DNA from: a virus
Length of the DNA stretch: 64,000 nt
Direction: 5' to 3' (one strand)
IMG/VR virus record: IMGVR_UViG_3300009011_000001
Span: 1-64,000 of that record
Under the pieces are notes generated by a model. That model had not been told where the DNA came from. It was given only the letters and a program-made list of their open reading frames with translations, and did not search any database. A program made the position numbers and the translations under genes. Positions 1 to 8,258 of the stretch are shown here, one piece after another. The number at the start of each line of letters is the position of its first letter. The first letter of the stretch is position 1.

Positions 1-1240
1 CGTTACGGATCACACGGTTAAAGCCGGCAGGAACGCCGGAGTTCACTGTCATCTCTTCAGCGTGCATCAACATCGGGTCGAGGATGGTGTTGATCCAGAC
101 ACGAGTTTTTTGATTCATCATGCCGAAGTCAATGTGAGTAGTCGGTACGTTCATGAAGTCAGGGAAGACCTCGTTGAGTACGTCCAGACCATCACGGTTC
201 TCAGGACCACCTACCACAGCCAGCATCAGAGAGCGGAACTGAGAAGGGACCGAAGAGATCACTTCATCGATGTGTGCGTTGTTATACTTCACGCCCTGGC
301 AGGTTTGGTAGCACATCGCTCGAGCGATCTTGTGCTGAGTGATACCGGAGAAAGTGCCGGTCTGGCGATCGCCACCCGGAACGGCCGGCAGGTGCCACAT
401 CGGGGTGATGATGAACTCAGTCGACGTGAAGATGTCCGGGAAGATCTCAGCCCACTCATCGCGAGTATGCGTCGAGTTACCGGGCTTCAAGATGTAATCG
501 CGCAGCGCTTCTTTAACGGCGTCCAGGTTGTTGCCAGCAGCGCCGTAAACCAGAGTCACCCAGTCGGTGTCGATCTTGAGCGCATGGTTGTCAGCTTGCT
601 GCCAGGTGAAGATATCGGAACGCTGGTAGGTTTCTGGATAAACGCCACGCGCCGTCTGGATGCGTGCAAAAAGCTCAGACTGCTGAAGGTTGTCGATCAG
701 CCCTTTCACGGTGTCGTAGTCGTTGAAGAACTGGTCCAGAGGAATCAGTGGAACGACAGGAACGATTTCGAACTCGTCGTATTCGTTGAAGAACGAATCG
801 TCGGCGAACCAGATACGCCAGCTTTCGGAGATCGACTGATCCTTCGGAGCGATGACGATGTACTCAGGTGCCCAGTAGGACTGGAACTGAATCATCACGC
901 CGGAATCGATCAGGTCAAAGGTGTCGCCGAAGAACGTGATGAACTTCTGTTGGAAGACGTCTTTGATTTCGGTGAAGCTGCCGAGCTTGGCTTGGATATA
1001 GATCCAGTTGATGGCTTTGAGCGAGCTGTAGGCCGTCGCAGCAGGAACGGGTTTGACGACATCGTCTTCTTTATAGCTGAAGCCCACCAGGGTTTCTTCG
1101 GGGAAATCAGCCGACACATGGAGCGTGTTCTCTTTGACAAATGTCAGAGACAACTTCGAAAGCTCGCCCACAGGTGCCACGACGCCGGGCGCGTTATCGG
1201 ACAGTGCCCCGATATGGGCAAAAGCCTTAAAGATATTCAC
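1..1240 (-). CDS. Virion-type protein, partial (runs off left edge)
   Basis: The minus strand is open from a GTG at 1240 to base 1, at least 413 codons, with no stop. The GTG is preceded by GAGGTG about 6 nt upstream, a good ribosome site. The start reads MNIFKAFAHIGALSDNAPG, and the protein has an ordinary soluble composition rich in aromatic residues and beta-type stretches (for example SFTEIKDVFQQKFITFFGD), with no membrane segment. I do not recognise the family. Size and style resemble large structural proteins of phiKZ-like phages, which is inference. It is divergent from the spanin-like pair on the plus strand, so the 110-nt gap should hold promoters in both directions. The long plus-strand ORF over the same bases is a shadow. 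Confidence 0.7.
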   Translation of the reverse strand, partial: MNIFKAFAHIGALSDNAPGVVAPVGELSKLSLTFVKENTLHVSADFPEETLVGFSYKEDDVVKPVPAATAYSSLKAINWIYIQAKLGSFTEIKDVFQQKFITFFGDTFDLIDSGVMIQFQSYWAPEYIVIAPKDQSISESWRIWFADDSFFNEYDEFEIVPVVPLIPLDQFFNDYDTVKGLIDNLQQSELFARIQTARGVYPETYQRSDIFTWQQADNHALKIDTDWVTLVYGAAGNNLDAVKEALRDYILKPGNSTHTRDEWAEIFPDIFTSTEFIITPMWHLPAVPGGDRQTGTFSGITQHKIARAMCYQTCQGVKYNNAHIDEVISSVPSQFRSLMLAVVGGPENRDGLDVLNEVFPDFMNVPTTHIDFGMMNQKTRVWINTILDPMLMHAEEMTVNSGVPAGFNRVIRN

Positions 1241-1285
1241 AGATGACACCTCGGGTGTTTTAGCGATAAAGGTATGCGTCTCTAA

Positions 1286-1301
1286 GGTGTAAAAATACAC
1301 C
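1286..1301. repeat. Short perfect inverted repeat in divergent promoter gap
   Basis: GGTGTA-AAAA-TACACC is a perfect 6-bp inverted repeat with a 4-base loop between the two divergent starts at 1240 and 1351. It could be an operator or a small hairpin in one of the leaders. It has no U-tract, so a terminator is unlikely. Confidence 0.4.
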
Positions 1302-1350
1302 CCGTGTAGGTCTGAAACTATACTATTTCCAAAAATAGAGGGTGGTCGTT

Positions 1351-1845
1351 GTGACGTTTCTCTTAATACTCAAATCCCTCTTCCCTTTTCTGCGGGAATG
1401 GTTTCTCAAAGAGAAGGCCTTACAGGAGATCGTTGCACAGAATAAACTGGCCTGTTTTCTCATCGCCTGTATTCTGGTGGTCTTCCTCATTTTCGTCAAA
1501 GTCAGCGAAAACGCTGACAAAGCCTATGACGATCTCACCACAGCTAATCAACAATTGGGTTACGACAAAACCGTAATCGATGACCTGCGTGAGCGCGTAG
1601 CGACACTAGAAGGAGAGAAGAAACAGTTAATGGAGCATGCCTTTGGAAAGGGAAATCCACCACCCAAGGATGTAACACCCCCTCCATCGGATCAAGTCCC
1701 ACCAACGTTGACTATTCAACCTGATCCGCAAAAGAGTCCTCCTAAGGACCCCGTGAAAACGCCTGTTCCCGCCGATCGCCCACGTCGACACACTCCCGAC
1801 AAGTCCCTCAAAGACTACGTGGAAGATCAGCTTAAGAACCTTTGA
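1351..1845 (+). CDS. Putative inner-membrane spanin (i-spanin-like)
   Basis: A 164-residue protein from GTG 1351. This start is chosen over the in-frame GTG at 1342 because GAGG at 1338-1341 is 9 nt away. One clear transmembrane segment lies at about residues 33-49 (LACFLIACILVVFLIFV). It is followed by a charged, coiled-coil-like stretch (about 51-95) and a proline-rich tail. This is the plan of Rz-type spanin subunits: N-terminal anchor with periplasmic coiled coil. The next gene starts 14 nt downstream and encodes a small lipoprotein, the expected o-spanin partner. In that model the pair fuses inner and outer membranes at lysis. The proline-rich C-terminus in the i-subunit is less usual. 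No endolysin gene is adjacent in the window. The assignment is by architecture, not by homology search. Confidence 0.6.
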   Translation: MTFLLILKSLFPFLREWFLKEKALQEIVAQNKLACFLIACILVVFLIFVKVSENADKAYDDLTTANQQLGYDKTVIDDLRERVATLEGEKKQLMEHAFGKGNPPPKDVTPPPSDQVPPTLTIQPDPQKSPPKDPVKTPVPADRPRRHTPDKSLKDYVEDQLKNL

Positions 1846-1859
1846 CTCCGGACACGACC

Positions 1860-2270
1860 ATGGCCAAACTCAACCCACGTCTCTTGATCCAAATTCCATT
1901 GCTGTTACTGGGGTCTTGCACCCCAGTCGTTCCCTCCACCAGCATTGTCATTTACACCACAGCGGGCGGCAGCCCCTACGAAGCTTCGGGATCGACACAC
2001 ACCGAAGTCAAGCAAGCTGCCGACATCCCGCATCCTAAAACTGCAACGCCTATCCGCGACTGCGTTGTAGCTCTCGACAAGGCCGATGAAGATCCTGCCG
2101 AGATTGGTTTGCCCGATCTCTCCAAGATTGATGGCAAGACAAAAGATGAGTTGAACAAAGCTGTTGTCGACCTACTGATCGCCCACATCAGGCTACAGAA
2201 AAATGAGATAAAGCGACTGCGCACTGAGCGTAAGTGCTTTATCGGGGAGATCAAAGCAAGACGTCCTTGA
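1860..2270 (+). CDS. Putative outer-membrane lipoprotein spanin (o-spanin-like)
   Basis: A 136-residue protein from ATG 1860 (MAKLNPR...). An in-frame TTG at 1842 overlaps the previous gene and would add six residues. A basic start, a hydrophobic run and a lipobox-like LLLLGSC put a lipidation cysteine at residue 20, so the mature protein is probably anchored by lipid to the outer membrane. The C-terminal part (about 95-130) is charged and helical, with two further cysteines. Directly after an i-spanin-like gene, this is best read as the Rz1-type partner. It is longer than classical Rz1 and lacks their strong proline content (prolines sit in the i-subunit instead), so a different envelope lipoprotein remains possible. 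Confidence 0.58.
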   Translation: MAKLNPRLLIQIPLLLLGSCTPVVPSTSIVIYTTAGGSPYEASGSTHTEVKQAADIPHPKTATPIRDCVVALDKADEDPAEIGLPDLSKIDGKTKDELNKAVVDLLIAHIRLQKNEIKRLRTERKCFIGEIKARRP

Positions 2271-2330
2271 TGAAAAACTACGAGATCAACCTATCATCTA
2301 GGCAGCCATTACAACTCAAGGTTTCGTGAC

Positions 2331-3830
2331 ATGACGGATACACCAACTGCAACTCACGCAGTCCTCTATTGTGACGGTGGTTTTGATCCGCACAGTAAGG
2401 TTGGTGGGCGAGGAGTCCACGGATACACCTACGTTCTTGACCCTCCGAAAAAAGGAACAGGAAACCCAAAAGCCGTACCCACCGATAAAGGGTACATGTT
2501 CGAAAGCAAAGACAAAGATATCGAAAGCTGCATCGGAAACAAGGTTACGCCGATGGCCTACCTCGACATGTGTTCGGGTCGGCCTCGTTACGAAAGCAAT
2601 AACGAAAGCGAGTTGGATGCCTTCGTGATGGCGTTGGAATGGTTGTCGCGCAATGACCAGATCAGTAACGTGCAGATCATCTCCGACAGTCGTTACGTCG
2701 TCCAGGGCTTTAACAACCACGTTCGTGGCTGGGTAACAAAAGGCTGGAAAGTGAAGTCGGGTAATCCGGTTCAGTACCAGCCTCTGTGGGAAGAGGTCTT
2801 GCGTTACGCCGATGCCGGCATTGCTCGAGGCCTCGTACTCAAAGTCAGCTGGGCTAAAGGCCACAGCGGCGAAATGGGCAACACCCGTGCGGATGACCTG
2901 GCTACACGAGGGAAGGTGCTGGGTCAAAGCCGTAACTCCACTCTGGTTGAAACCTTCAAGGAGGCCCAGGGGTATTGGAACAACAAGGACATTCAGGCAC
3001 CTCGACTTCTGCAGGCGCCTCGCTGGTACTTCGCAACAACTGACGCAGAATACAAACGTGAAGATGGATCTCACATTTACTACGTCGGTGCACATGGTAC
3101 GAAGGACAAGGAAGACGATCTCTTTGGCAAACCATACGCAGACAATTTCATGGGGGTTGTCCGGGTCAAGGAACACGATCCGGTCATGGAGTGTCTCCGA
3201 CTCAATGCGATGAGTAAAGACGTCAATCGAGTCGGGTACATCATCATCGGGCATTTGGATGCGATCTTTTCACCGAAGACGTACAAGGAGCTGACCCAAC
3301 ATGGGACGACTTTCTTGTACACGAATCCAAAGCGCTTCGATGTGATCGACGCGAATAAGAAATCAATACTTGCACAACTGCGTCCTGCAGGCCTTGGCTT
3401 TCGTGGCGTGCGTCAATGGGAGAGCTTGACCCGTGTTCTGGACAGGGTCGTAGAGGGCGATCCGTACTATCGGCTGACCGATCTTACGGACGTACTTTAT
3501 GAGGATCACGGAACCAAAAAGGTAGTCCGTAAGCTCAAGTCAATCATCACCCCTGTTACCAAGCATCTTGATGTCGATGTAGAGTTTAACCTTGAGCGCT
3601 CGAAGGATGAGCCAAAGTTGTTCAAGGATAAGGTGCGGTTGATCCTAGGTGGCGACATCCTGAGTCGAAACCAACTAGCGGCCTTAGCAGAGGATGTCAA
3701 ATCTGTCAAGGTCGTTACGTGGCGAGATTCAGACGTAGTGGGTCGTTACGCAACATTGGTTGAACTGAACTCGGGCGACATTGGACTTTGGGCGAGGACT
3801 GAAGCTAACATTTACTACGCGGTCAAATAA
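2331..3830 (+). CDS. Ribonuclease H-like nuclease with long C-terminal extension
   Basis: A 499-residue protein starting at ATG 2331 after AAGG. Residues 1-200 carry the RNase HI pattern: D15 in YCDGG, E94 in NNESEL, D119 in ISDSRY, and H178 with D188 in WAKGHSGEMGNTRADDLA. All four acidic residues of the two-metal site plus the histidine are present, so an active enzyme cutting the RNA of RNA:DNA hybrids is expected, for example primer removal in phage replication. The remaining ~300 residues are not RNase H. They contain mixed alpha/beta segments I do not recognise. RNase H genes occur in phiKZ relatives (from memory). The gene sits near a RecA-like gene, which fits a DNA-metabolism neighbourhood. 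Confidence 0.88.
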   Translation: MTDTPTATHAVLYCDGGFDPHSKVGGRGVHGYTYVLDPPKKGTGNPKAVPTDKGYMFESKDKDIESCIGNKVTPMAYLDMCSGRPRYESNNESELDAFVMALEWLSRNDQISNVQIISDSRYVVQGFNNHVRGWVTKGWKVKSGNPVQYQPLWEEVLRYADAGIARGLVLKVSWAKGHSGEMGNTRADDLATRGKVLGQSRNSTLVETFKEAQGYWNNKDIQAPRLLQAPRWYFATTDAEYKREDGSHIYYVGAHGTKDKEDDLFGKPYADNFMGVVRVKEHDPVMECLRLNAMSKDVNRVGYIIIGHLDAIFSPKTYKELTQHGTTFLYTNPKRFDVIDANKKSILAQLRPAGLGFRGVRQWESLTRVLDRVVEGDPYYRLTDLTDVLYEDHGTKKVVRKLKSIITPVTKHLDVDVEFNLERSKDEPKLFKDKVRLILGGDILSRNQLAALAEDVKSVKVVTWRDSDVVGRYATLVELNSGDIGLWARTEANIYYAVK

Positions 3831-3852
3831 CATTGGCCGCAGAGGTCTCGTT

Positions 3853-4251
3853 ATGAGTGCTAAAGCGTTGAAAAGCGAAAGTTTCGGAGCAGCCGCTTTT
3901 CCTCAGGTTAAACAACTGAGCATGAAGCGACTGATCTTTCTTTCGTCGTTATATTTCAAACTCCGCGGCATCAAGAGTCCTACCAAGGAACAGCTCGTTC
4001 AGCTGAACGATAAGTTCGGTTTGGCTCACCGAGAAAATGCGCTGAAACTGCCGGCTGCCATGAGCAGCATCCTGTGGGGTAAAACGAATGCAGTACAGGC
4101 ATTCGAAACCTTCCTTTCCGACGAGAAGCAGTTGCCTGAACTCGCTTGCGACCTTGTGAATGGTTGCCCCGACTGGGCCAGGTACGACGATCAATCTGAA
4201 CTGGTTCGTGATGCAAAAGCAGTGTTCTGCTACGCGCGTTCACAAATGTAA
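3853..4251 (+). CDS. Hypothetical small helical protein
   Basis: A 132-residue protein from ATG 3853, with AGAGGT at 3841-3846 as ribosome site. An upstream in-frame GTG at 3781 lies inside the RNase H gene and is rejected. The sequence is mostly helical and basic in the first third (SMKRLIFLSSLYFKLRGIKSPTKEQL) and ends with a cysteine-containing DWARYDDQSELVRDAKAVFCYARSQM segment. I recognise no family. It lies 22 nt after the RNase H gene, probably in the same transcript, and is closed by the hairpin at 4257-4289. Confidence 0.72.
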   Translation: MSAKALKSESFGAAAFPQVKQLSMKRLIFLSSLYFKLRGIKSPTKEQLVQLNDKFGLAHRENALKLPAAMSSILWGKTNAVQAFETFLSDEKQLPELACDLVNGCPDWARYDDQSELVRDAKAVFCYARSQM

Positions 4252-4256
4252 GACAG

Positions 4257-4289
4257 CATATACGCCCGGCATTGAGCCGGGCGTATATG
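4257..4289. terminator. Bidirectional hairpin between convergent genes
   Basis: CATATACGCCCGGC pairs with GCCGGGCGTATATG (14 bp, loop ATTGA). It lies 6 nt after the plus-strand stop at 4251 and 11 nt before the minus-strand stop at 4301, so it can serve both units. It belongs to the family whose outer stem ends in a CATA/TATG pair. Confidence 0.75.
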
Positions 4290-4300
4290 TCGCAATCAGA

Positions 4301-5158
4301 TCAGGCAGCTTTCTTTTCCAGCAACTGCATGTTCTTCTGCATGGCCTCAACGTGTTGTGGCAAAACGTCCAAAAGGACGGCAGCAGCACTCACGGTAACG
4401 CCCAGCACGTAGAACAGATCGGACAGTTGGCTACCGACTTTACCGGACACTGCATCGTCGTGCTTCGCCAGATGTTCCTTGAAGCTCTTGGCGAGATCGG
4501 CGAAACGATTGACCATGGCATCGATACCCGACAGATTGGCTTTCGCCAGACGGTCGTTCAGTTCGTTGGTCAGTTTGAATGCAGTTTCCAGATCGGCGTT
4601 ACGCTCGATCAGTTTGGAAGCCTGCACTTCCGGTGCGGACGAAGTACCGAAGAACTCCTTGATTTTGTTCAGGTGTGCAACGGTGATCCAAGGAATGGTG
4701 TTCTTCAGTTCCTTGATGCCGCTTTGTGCAGCCATGCGATCAGGCTCGTTCAGAATCTGAGCCAGACGGGTGTTGCTTTTCTTCAGAGTGGCTTCCAGCG
4801 GCTCGACCACCGGCAGGATTTCATTGACGAGGTATTCGAGGAAAGGAACCCACTTACCGCTGAAACCCGGCGCTACGTGAAGAGCCAACATCCGGTTAGC
4901 GGAATAAGGCGTTTTGTTGAACGCCGTCACGGCGTCCGCATAGTGCAGGTGGTTGGAGCGGTAGTTTCCTACCTTCAAACCGTTCAGGAAGGTGGAAGAG
5001 CGATCAACGAATTCGTTGAACTTGGACTTGACGGTATCGATAAACGGCAGCGATAAGGATTCAGTAGAAAGGTCCGAACCCATGCGGCAAATGTTTTCGA
5101 GGGAATTGAGCTCGACATTAGCCAGCTCGTTCATGATGTTCGGGTTGATCTTCGGCAT
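4301..5158 (-). CDS. Hypothetical helical protein (possible virion protein)
   Basis: A 285-residue minus-strand protein, ATG at 5158, with GGAG 12 nt upstream. It is almost entirely helical with heptad-like stretches (for example RNADLETAFKLTNELNDRLAK) and a hydrophobic segment near residues 245-265 (LSDLFYVLGVTVSAAAVLLDVL) that could be a membrane helix or buried packing. It stands alone on the minus strand between convergent and divergent plus-strand units. In style it resembles the internal head proteins at 30.0-32.9 kb, also helical with small-residue runs, but I could not align them convincingly. Function unknown. Confidence 0.75.
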   Translation of the reverse strand: MPKINPNIMNELANVELNSLENICRMGSDLSTESLSLPFIDTVKSKFNEFVDRSSTFLNGLKVGNYRSNHLHYADAVTAFNKTPYSANRMLALHVAPGFSGKWVPFLEYLVNEILPVVEPLEATLKKSNTRLAQILNEPDRMAAQSGIKELKNTIPWITVAHLNKIKEFFGTSSAPEVQASKLIERNADLETAFKLTNELNDRLAKANLSGIDAMVNRFADLAKSFKEHLAKHDDAVSGKVGSQLSDLFYVLGVTVSAAAVLLDVLPQHVEAMQKNMQLLEKKAA

Positions 5159-5230
5159 GAAGGTATAGACTCCGGCTAATTCAGGGGTAAAGATTCCATA
5201 TCAGAACTATTAAGTTACTACCATTCCCTA

Positions 5231-5244
5231 TACTGTGTAATTAA
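5231..5244 (+). promoter_or_regulatory. Promoter-like motif TACTGTGTAATTAA
   Basis: TACTGTGTAATTAA lies 20 nt before the GTG start at 5265. Nearly the same word occurs at 59891-59905 before the start of the right-end gene array. Both are followed by GAGCATTTA in the leader. Two independent copies at starts of plus-strand units suggest a promoter with a shared 5' leader. Confidence 0.45.
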
Positions 5245-5264
5245 ATTCAGCGGAGCATTTAAAC

Positions 5265-6740
5265 GTGCCAGTCCCTTTCGGAAACCAGTACCAAAAGAAG
5301 GCAAGACCCTTTTATCCGATGCCCAACATTGGCTTGATTCTCGACATCTCGGCCGGTACTTGGGTACGGGGTCACAGAGGTCAGTGGATCTGTAATGGTG
5401 GGTTCGCGCAGTTCTGGGGCATCATCGCTGAACCGAACATGTTTAAGTCCACGCTGGCAGCCGGTTGTGCAGGCGCTGTGATGCGCGCCTTTGACGATTC
5501 GGCCATGCATGCTCATGACACTGAGTCCAGCATGCAAGCGCGTCGTGTAGAGCGTCTGGTGCGCGAAGCAATGATGATTGACCTTCCGGGCATTCACGTC
5601 CCTGAAGATCTCATCGAAGCAGGCCGCCTGTTCTTTACCAGTTCCGTCGATATGGACGGTACTGAAATGATCAACAACTTGAAACAGTTCGCCAAGGACC
5701 GTTTCAAGAACGAAAAGCAAGTTGCCTACGAAATCATCGACCCGACTACCGGCAAGCCGTACATGTACTTCACTCCAGTTATCGAGTTCACTGACTCGTT
5801 CTCTGGTCTGAAGACTGAAGGCGCCACTGAAATGCTCGAGAAGAACGATGTGGGTTCTTCCGATAACAACATGTTGGCAATGAAGGTCAACAGCGGTAAG
5901 AGCCAGATCATCGACCAAGCACCTGACTTGGTTGCGAAGCATGGCATCTACTGGCTGACCACCGGCCATATCGGCCAGACCTACCAGCTCGACCCGCGTA
6001 AGCCTACAGTCAAACTGCTGAAGGCAATGAAGGGCGATCTGAAGATCAAGCGTATTCCTGAGAACTACTCGTTCCAGACCGGCAACTGCTACGCCATTAC
6101 CTACTTCAGTACGCTGATGGGCGACGACAAACGTGCCGAGTTCCCATGGTCGCCTGAGTCGGTTGACACCACCACCGACTTGATCGAAATCCGCGTAACG
6201 AACTTCCGTGGCAAGTTCGGTATCGACAACATCCCTCTGCCTTTGATCATCTCGAAGAAAGAAGGTTTGCTGCCGTACATGTCCAACTTCTACTACCTGC
6301 TGCGTAACGCCAACCGTTACGGTCTGGTAGGCAACAACCTGAACTACGCGCTGGCTCTGCGCCCTGAAGTATCGCTCGGCCGAACCAAAGTGCGCATGAA
6401 GCTGCGCGAGTCCTATGCGTTGCAGCGCGCTGCTCACATCCTGATGGAAATGCACTGGGATATGACAGCTGCATTGAACTTCCCGGAAGAGCTGCGCTGC
6501 GAACCAACGCAACTGTATGAAGAAATCAAGGCCATGGGGTACGATTGGGATCTTCTCCTGAATACTCGGTACTGGCACAGTACTGTGGAACAAGGCGAAC
6601 GCACCCCGTTCCTCTCGACTCGAGATCTTCTGCTGATGCGGGTGAACGAATACCACCCGTACTGGTACCCAAAAACCCGTAAAGAAATGGGCCTACCCGA
6701 GATCGAAACTCAAGGGAGTGAGCCAACAGCAACCGCATAA
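5265..6740 (+). CDS. RecA/UvsX-like recombinase-type ATPase
   Basis: A 491-residue protein starting at GTG 5265 with GGAG 9 nt upstream. Residues 29-63 read like a RecA-fold entry: GTWVRGHRGQWICNGG, then GIIAEPNMFKST, a Walker A in which phenylalanine (F60) replaces the usual glycine before K61-S62-T63. The same substitution is known in the T4 UvsX group. HAHDTESS at 82-89 fits the beta-strand with the acidic residue that follows Walker A in this family. The rest is a long alpha/beta domain without recognisable motifs. Expected role: ATP-dependent strand exchange or repair during phage replication. An alternative is another RecA-fold ATPase such as a DnaB-type or packaging helper. The gene heads a plus-strand run of small genes. 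Confidence 0.68.
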   Translation: MPVPFGNQYQKKARPFYPMPNIGLILDISAGTWVRGHRGQWICNGGFAQFWGIIAEPNMFKSTLAAGCAGAVMRAFDDSAMHAHDTESSMQARRVERLVREAMMIDLPGIHVPEDLIEAGRLFFTSSVDMDGTEMINNLKQFAKDRFKNEKQVAYEIIDPTTGKPYMYFTPVIEFTDSFSGLKTEGATEMLEKNDVGSSDNNMLAMKVNSGKSQIIDQAPDLVAKHGIYWLTTGHIGQTYQLDPRKPTVKLLKAMKGDLKIKRIPENYSFQTGNCYAITYFSTLMGDDKRAEFPWSPESVDTTTDLIEIRVTNFRGKFGIDNIPLPLIISKKEGLLPYMSNFYYLLRNANRYGLVGNNLNYALALRPEVSLGRTKVRMKLRESYALQRAAHILMEMHWDMTAALNFPEELRCEPTQLYEEIKAMGYDWDLLLNTRYWHSTVEQGERTPFLSTRDLLLMRVNEYHPYWYPKTRKEMGLPEIETQGSEPTATA

Positions 6741-6752
6741 GGAACGTAAGTC

Positions 6753-7034
6753 ATGAGTGAACCCTCCCTGATCGACAAAGTTGCCGATCTGCTTGGCAAC
6801 AGCAACGCCGCGCGCAAGGATGCTTTCAAGCGCAGTTTCAAAGCACCCAAAGCTGGTGGTGATGAAGTCAAGTCGCTCAACGACTACTTCCGGGTAGAGC
6901 TGAGCAAAGTGGAAGCGTCCACGATTGACGAACGCGGCTGCCTCATCGACGGCATCCCTCCAGCTAAATGGCTTCAGTATTTCGAAGTCCACGTTCTCCC
7001 AACCCTCGTTCGGTTTGAATTGCCGAAGGATTGA
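6753..7034 (+). CDS. Hypothetical 93-residue protein
   Basis: ATG 6753 has AAGGA upstream and lies 12 nt after the RecA-like gene, so it is probably co-transcribed. The N-terminus is basic and helical (AARKDAFKRSFKAPKA), followed by an acidic, aromatic C-terminal half (PPAKWLQYFEVHVLPTLVRFELPKD). There is no membrane segment or metal site. No family recognised. Its position suggests an accessory to the ATPase or to the next gene. Confidence 0.7.
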   Translation: MSEPSLIDKVADLLGNSNAARKDAFKRSFKAPKAGGDEVKSLNDYFRVELSKVEASTIDERGCLIDGIPPAKWLQYFEVHVLPTLVRFELPKD

Positions 7035-7037
7035 GTC

Positions 7038-7772
7038 ATGAACGATAAGCGCCGTAAAGTTACCGATTTCATCTGCAGCAACTTCGACAAGATTTTGCCT
7101 GGAGATACCACGAACTCGGAACGGATACGGGCTGATCTCGATTCGCTGTCCGATGCTGACTTTGAAGCAATGGTTAAACGCTTCAAGCCGGCACGGACTC
7201 CGGACGAAATCAAGCAACGTTTGTTTCTTCCGTTCTATGTTCCAAACCTGCGTAAGAATGGCGTGCGTCTTTCGATTGCTCGCAATTATCAAATCGCTCG
7301 TGATCTGGGCCGCAGCATTGAAGAACGTCTGATCATGACCGATGGTGCAACGGGTCTCAAATACGTTACGCCTCATGTCTACCCGATCTACGATTTGATC
7401 GTCCGTCGGCAGGCACAGACCGGTTCCAAGAAACGGTCGATTCCAGAACACCACCAACGGTTGGATGATCTCACCGATCAGCCGACTGTCGATTCGAAGG
7501 GTAGTCGTATCTCGTCCCCTGAGTTTGGTGCGTTGATCCAGAAACGTTTGGACAACACCGTCATCGAACTGACTCACGTCCGGGGCGGTAATGCATTGGC
7601 TGCGCGAGAGTTCACACGGGCTCTTGTAGAGGAAGGTGAAGTCAACTTGTCGCAACTGGAAGGCTTGGGCATTGCCCGGTCTACCAAGACGTTGTCGACG
7701 TTCCTTAACACCATGCTGATCGGCAACAACCTTGATCCAGCGACTAAGGTTCCAGATGATGCCAGAAAATAA
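7038..7772 (+). CDS. Hypothetical protein, 244 residues
   Basis: ATG 7038 lies 4 nt after the previous stop. The protein is mixed alpha/beta with a strongly charged N-terminal half (ERIRADLDSLSDADFEAMVKRFKPA), a basic central loop (RRQAQTGSKKRS) and a helical C-terminus. The basic loop could contact nucleic acid, but no known motif is present. It overlaps the next gene by 17 nt, typical of tight translational coupling. Function unknown. Confidence 0.75.
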   Translation: MNDKRRKVTDFICSNFDKILPGDTTNSERIRADLDSLSDADFEAMVKRFKPARTPDEIKQRLFLPFYVPNLRKNGVRLSIARNYQIARDLGRSIEERLIMTDGATGLKYVTPHVYPIYDLIVRRQAQTGSKKRSIPEHHQRLDDLTDQPTVDSKGSRISSPEFGALIQKRLDNTVIELTHVRGGNALAAREFTRALVEEGEVNLSQLEGLGIARSTKTLSTFLNTMLIGNNLDPATKVPDDARK

Positions 7773-8250
7773 ATCGAATGAGTTTTTTGTGGACTTAGCA
7801 CGCGACGTAGCCTTGCGCTACGTCATCCACGAAGAATCAGAGAAGCAAATCAGCGGCCTGTTTATCCAAGCTGCCAAAAGCATCAATTGGCAAACGGTCA
7901 TGAACTCCGAAACTGCGGCTGAGGAGGTTCTGAACCATTTGGAGCTGCACGGGAAGATTGCTGGGCTGTTGATCACGCTCACCAGCTCGTTCATGTTCCG
8001 TGCAGATTTGGGTAGTGTTGAAGCGCGTTACGACTTGGCTAGCAAACTGGCCATGAGCGTTACCTGGCCACGCGATGCCAAAGAGATGCGGGACATGGTC
8101 CCAAGACTTACGGCTACGTCCGAGAATGCCCGCAACACGTTTGTAGGGTGTCCTTGGATGATGTTCCTGTATCTGCTGACGATGTCCAACATCGTTACCA
8201 TGCTGGATCAGGCACGCGCTCCAAAAGCACCGGCGCCCAAACCCGCTTGA
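7756..8250 (+). CDS. Hypothetical helical protein
   Basis: A 164-residue protein. ATG 7756 or the adjacent ATG 7759 is the likely start, with AAGG at 7746-7749. The upstream TTG at 7732 is less likely. It overlaps the 3' end of the previous gene. The sequence is helical with two moderately hydrophobic stretches (HGKIAGLLITLTSSFMF and WMMFLYLLTMSNIVTML) that could be membrane-associated helices, and an Ala/Pro/Lys tail (APKAPAPKPA). No family recognised. Confidence 0.72.
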   Translation: MMPENKSNEFFVDLARDVALRYVIHEESEKQISGLFIQAAKSINWQTVMNSETAAEEVLNHLELHGKIAGLLITLTSSFMFRADLGSVEARYDLASKLAMSVTWPRDAKEMRDMVPRLTATSENARNTFVGCPWMMFLYLLTMSNIVTMLDQARAPKAPAPKPA

Positions 8251-8258
8251 GGTAATCC

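Noticed and set aside
62-1246. Plus-strand ORF of 394 codons at the left end
   Set aside because: The minus strand is open over the same bases with a good GTG start and ribosome site at 1240 and a natural composition; the plus ORF is its shadow.
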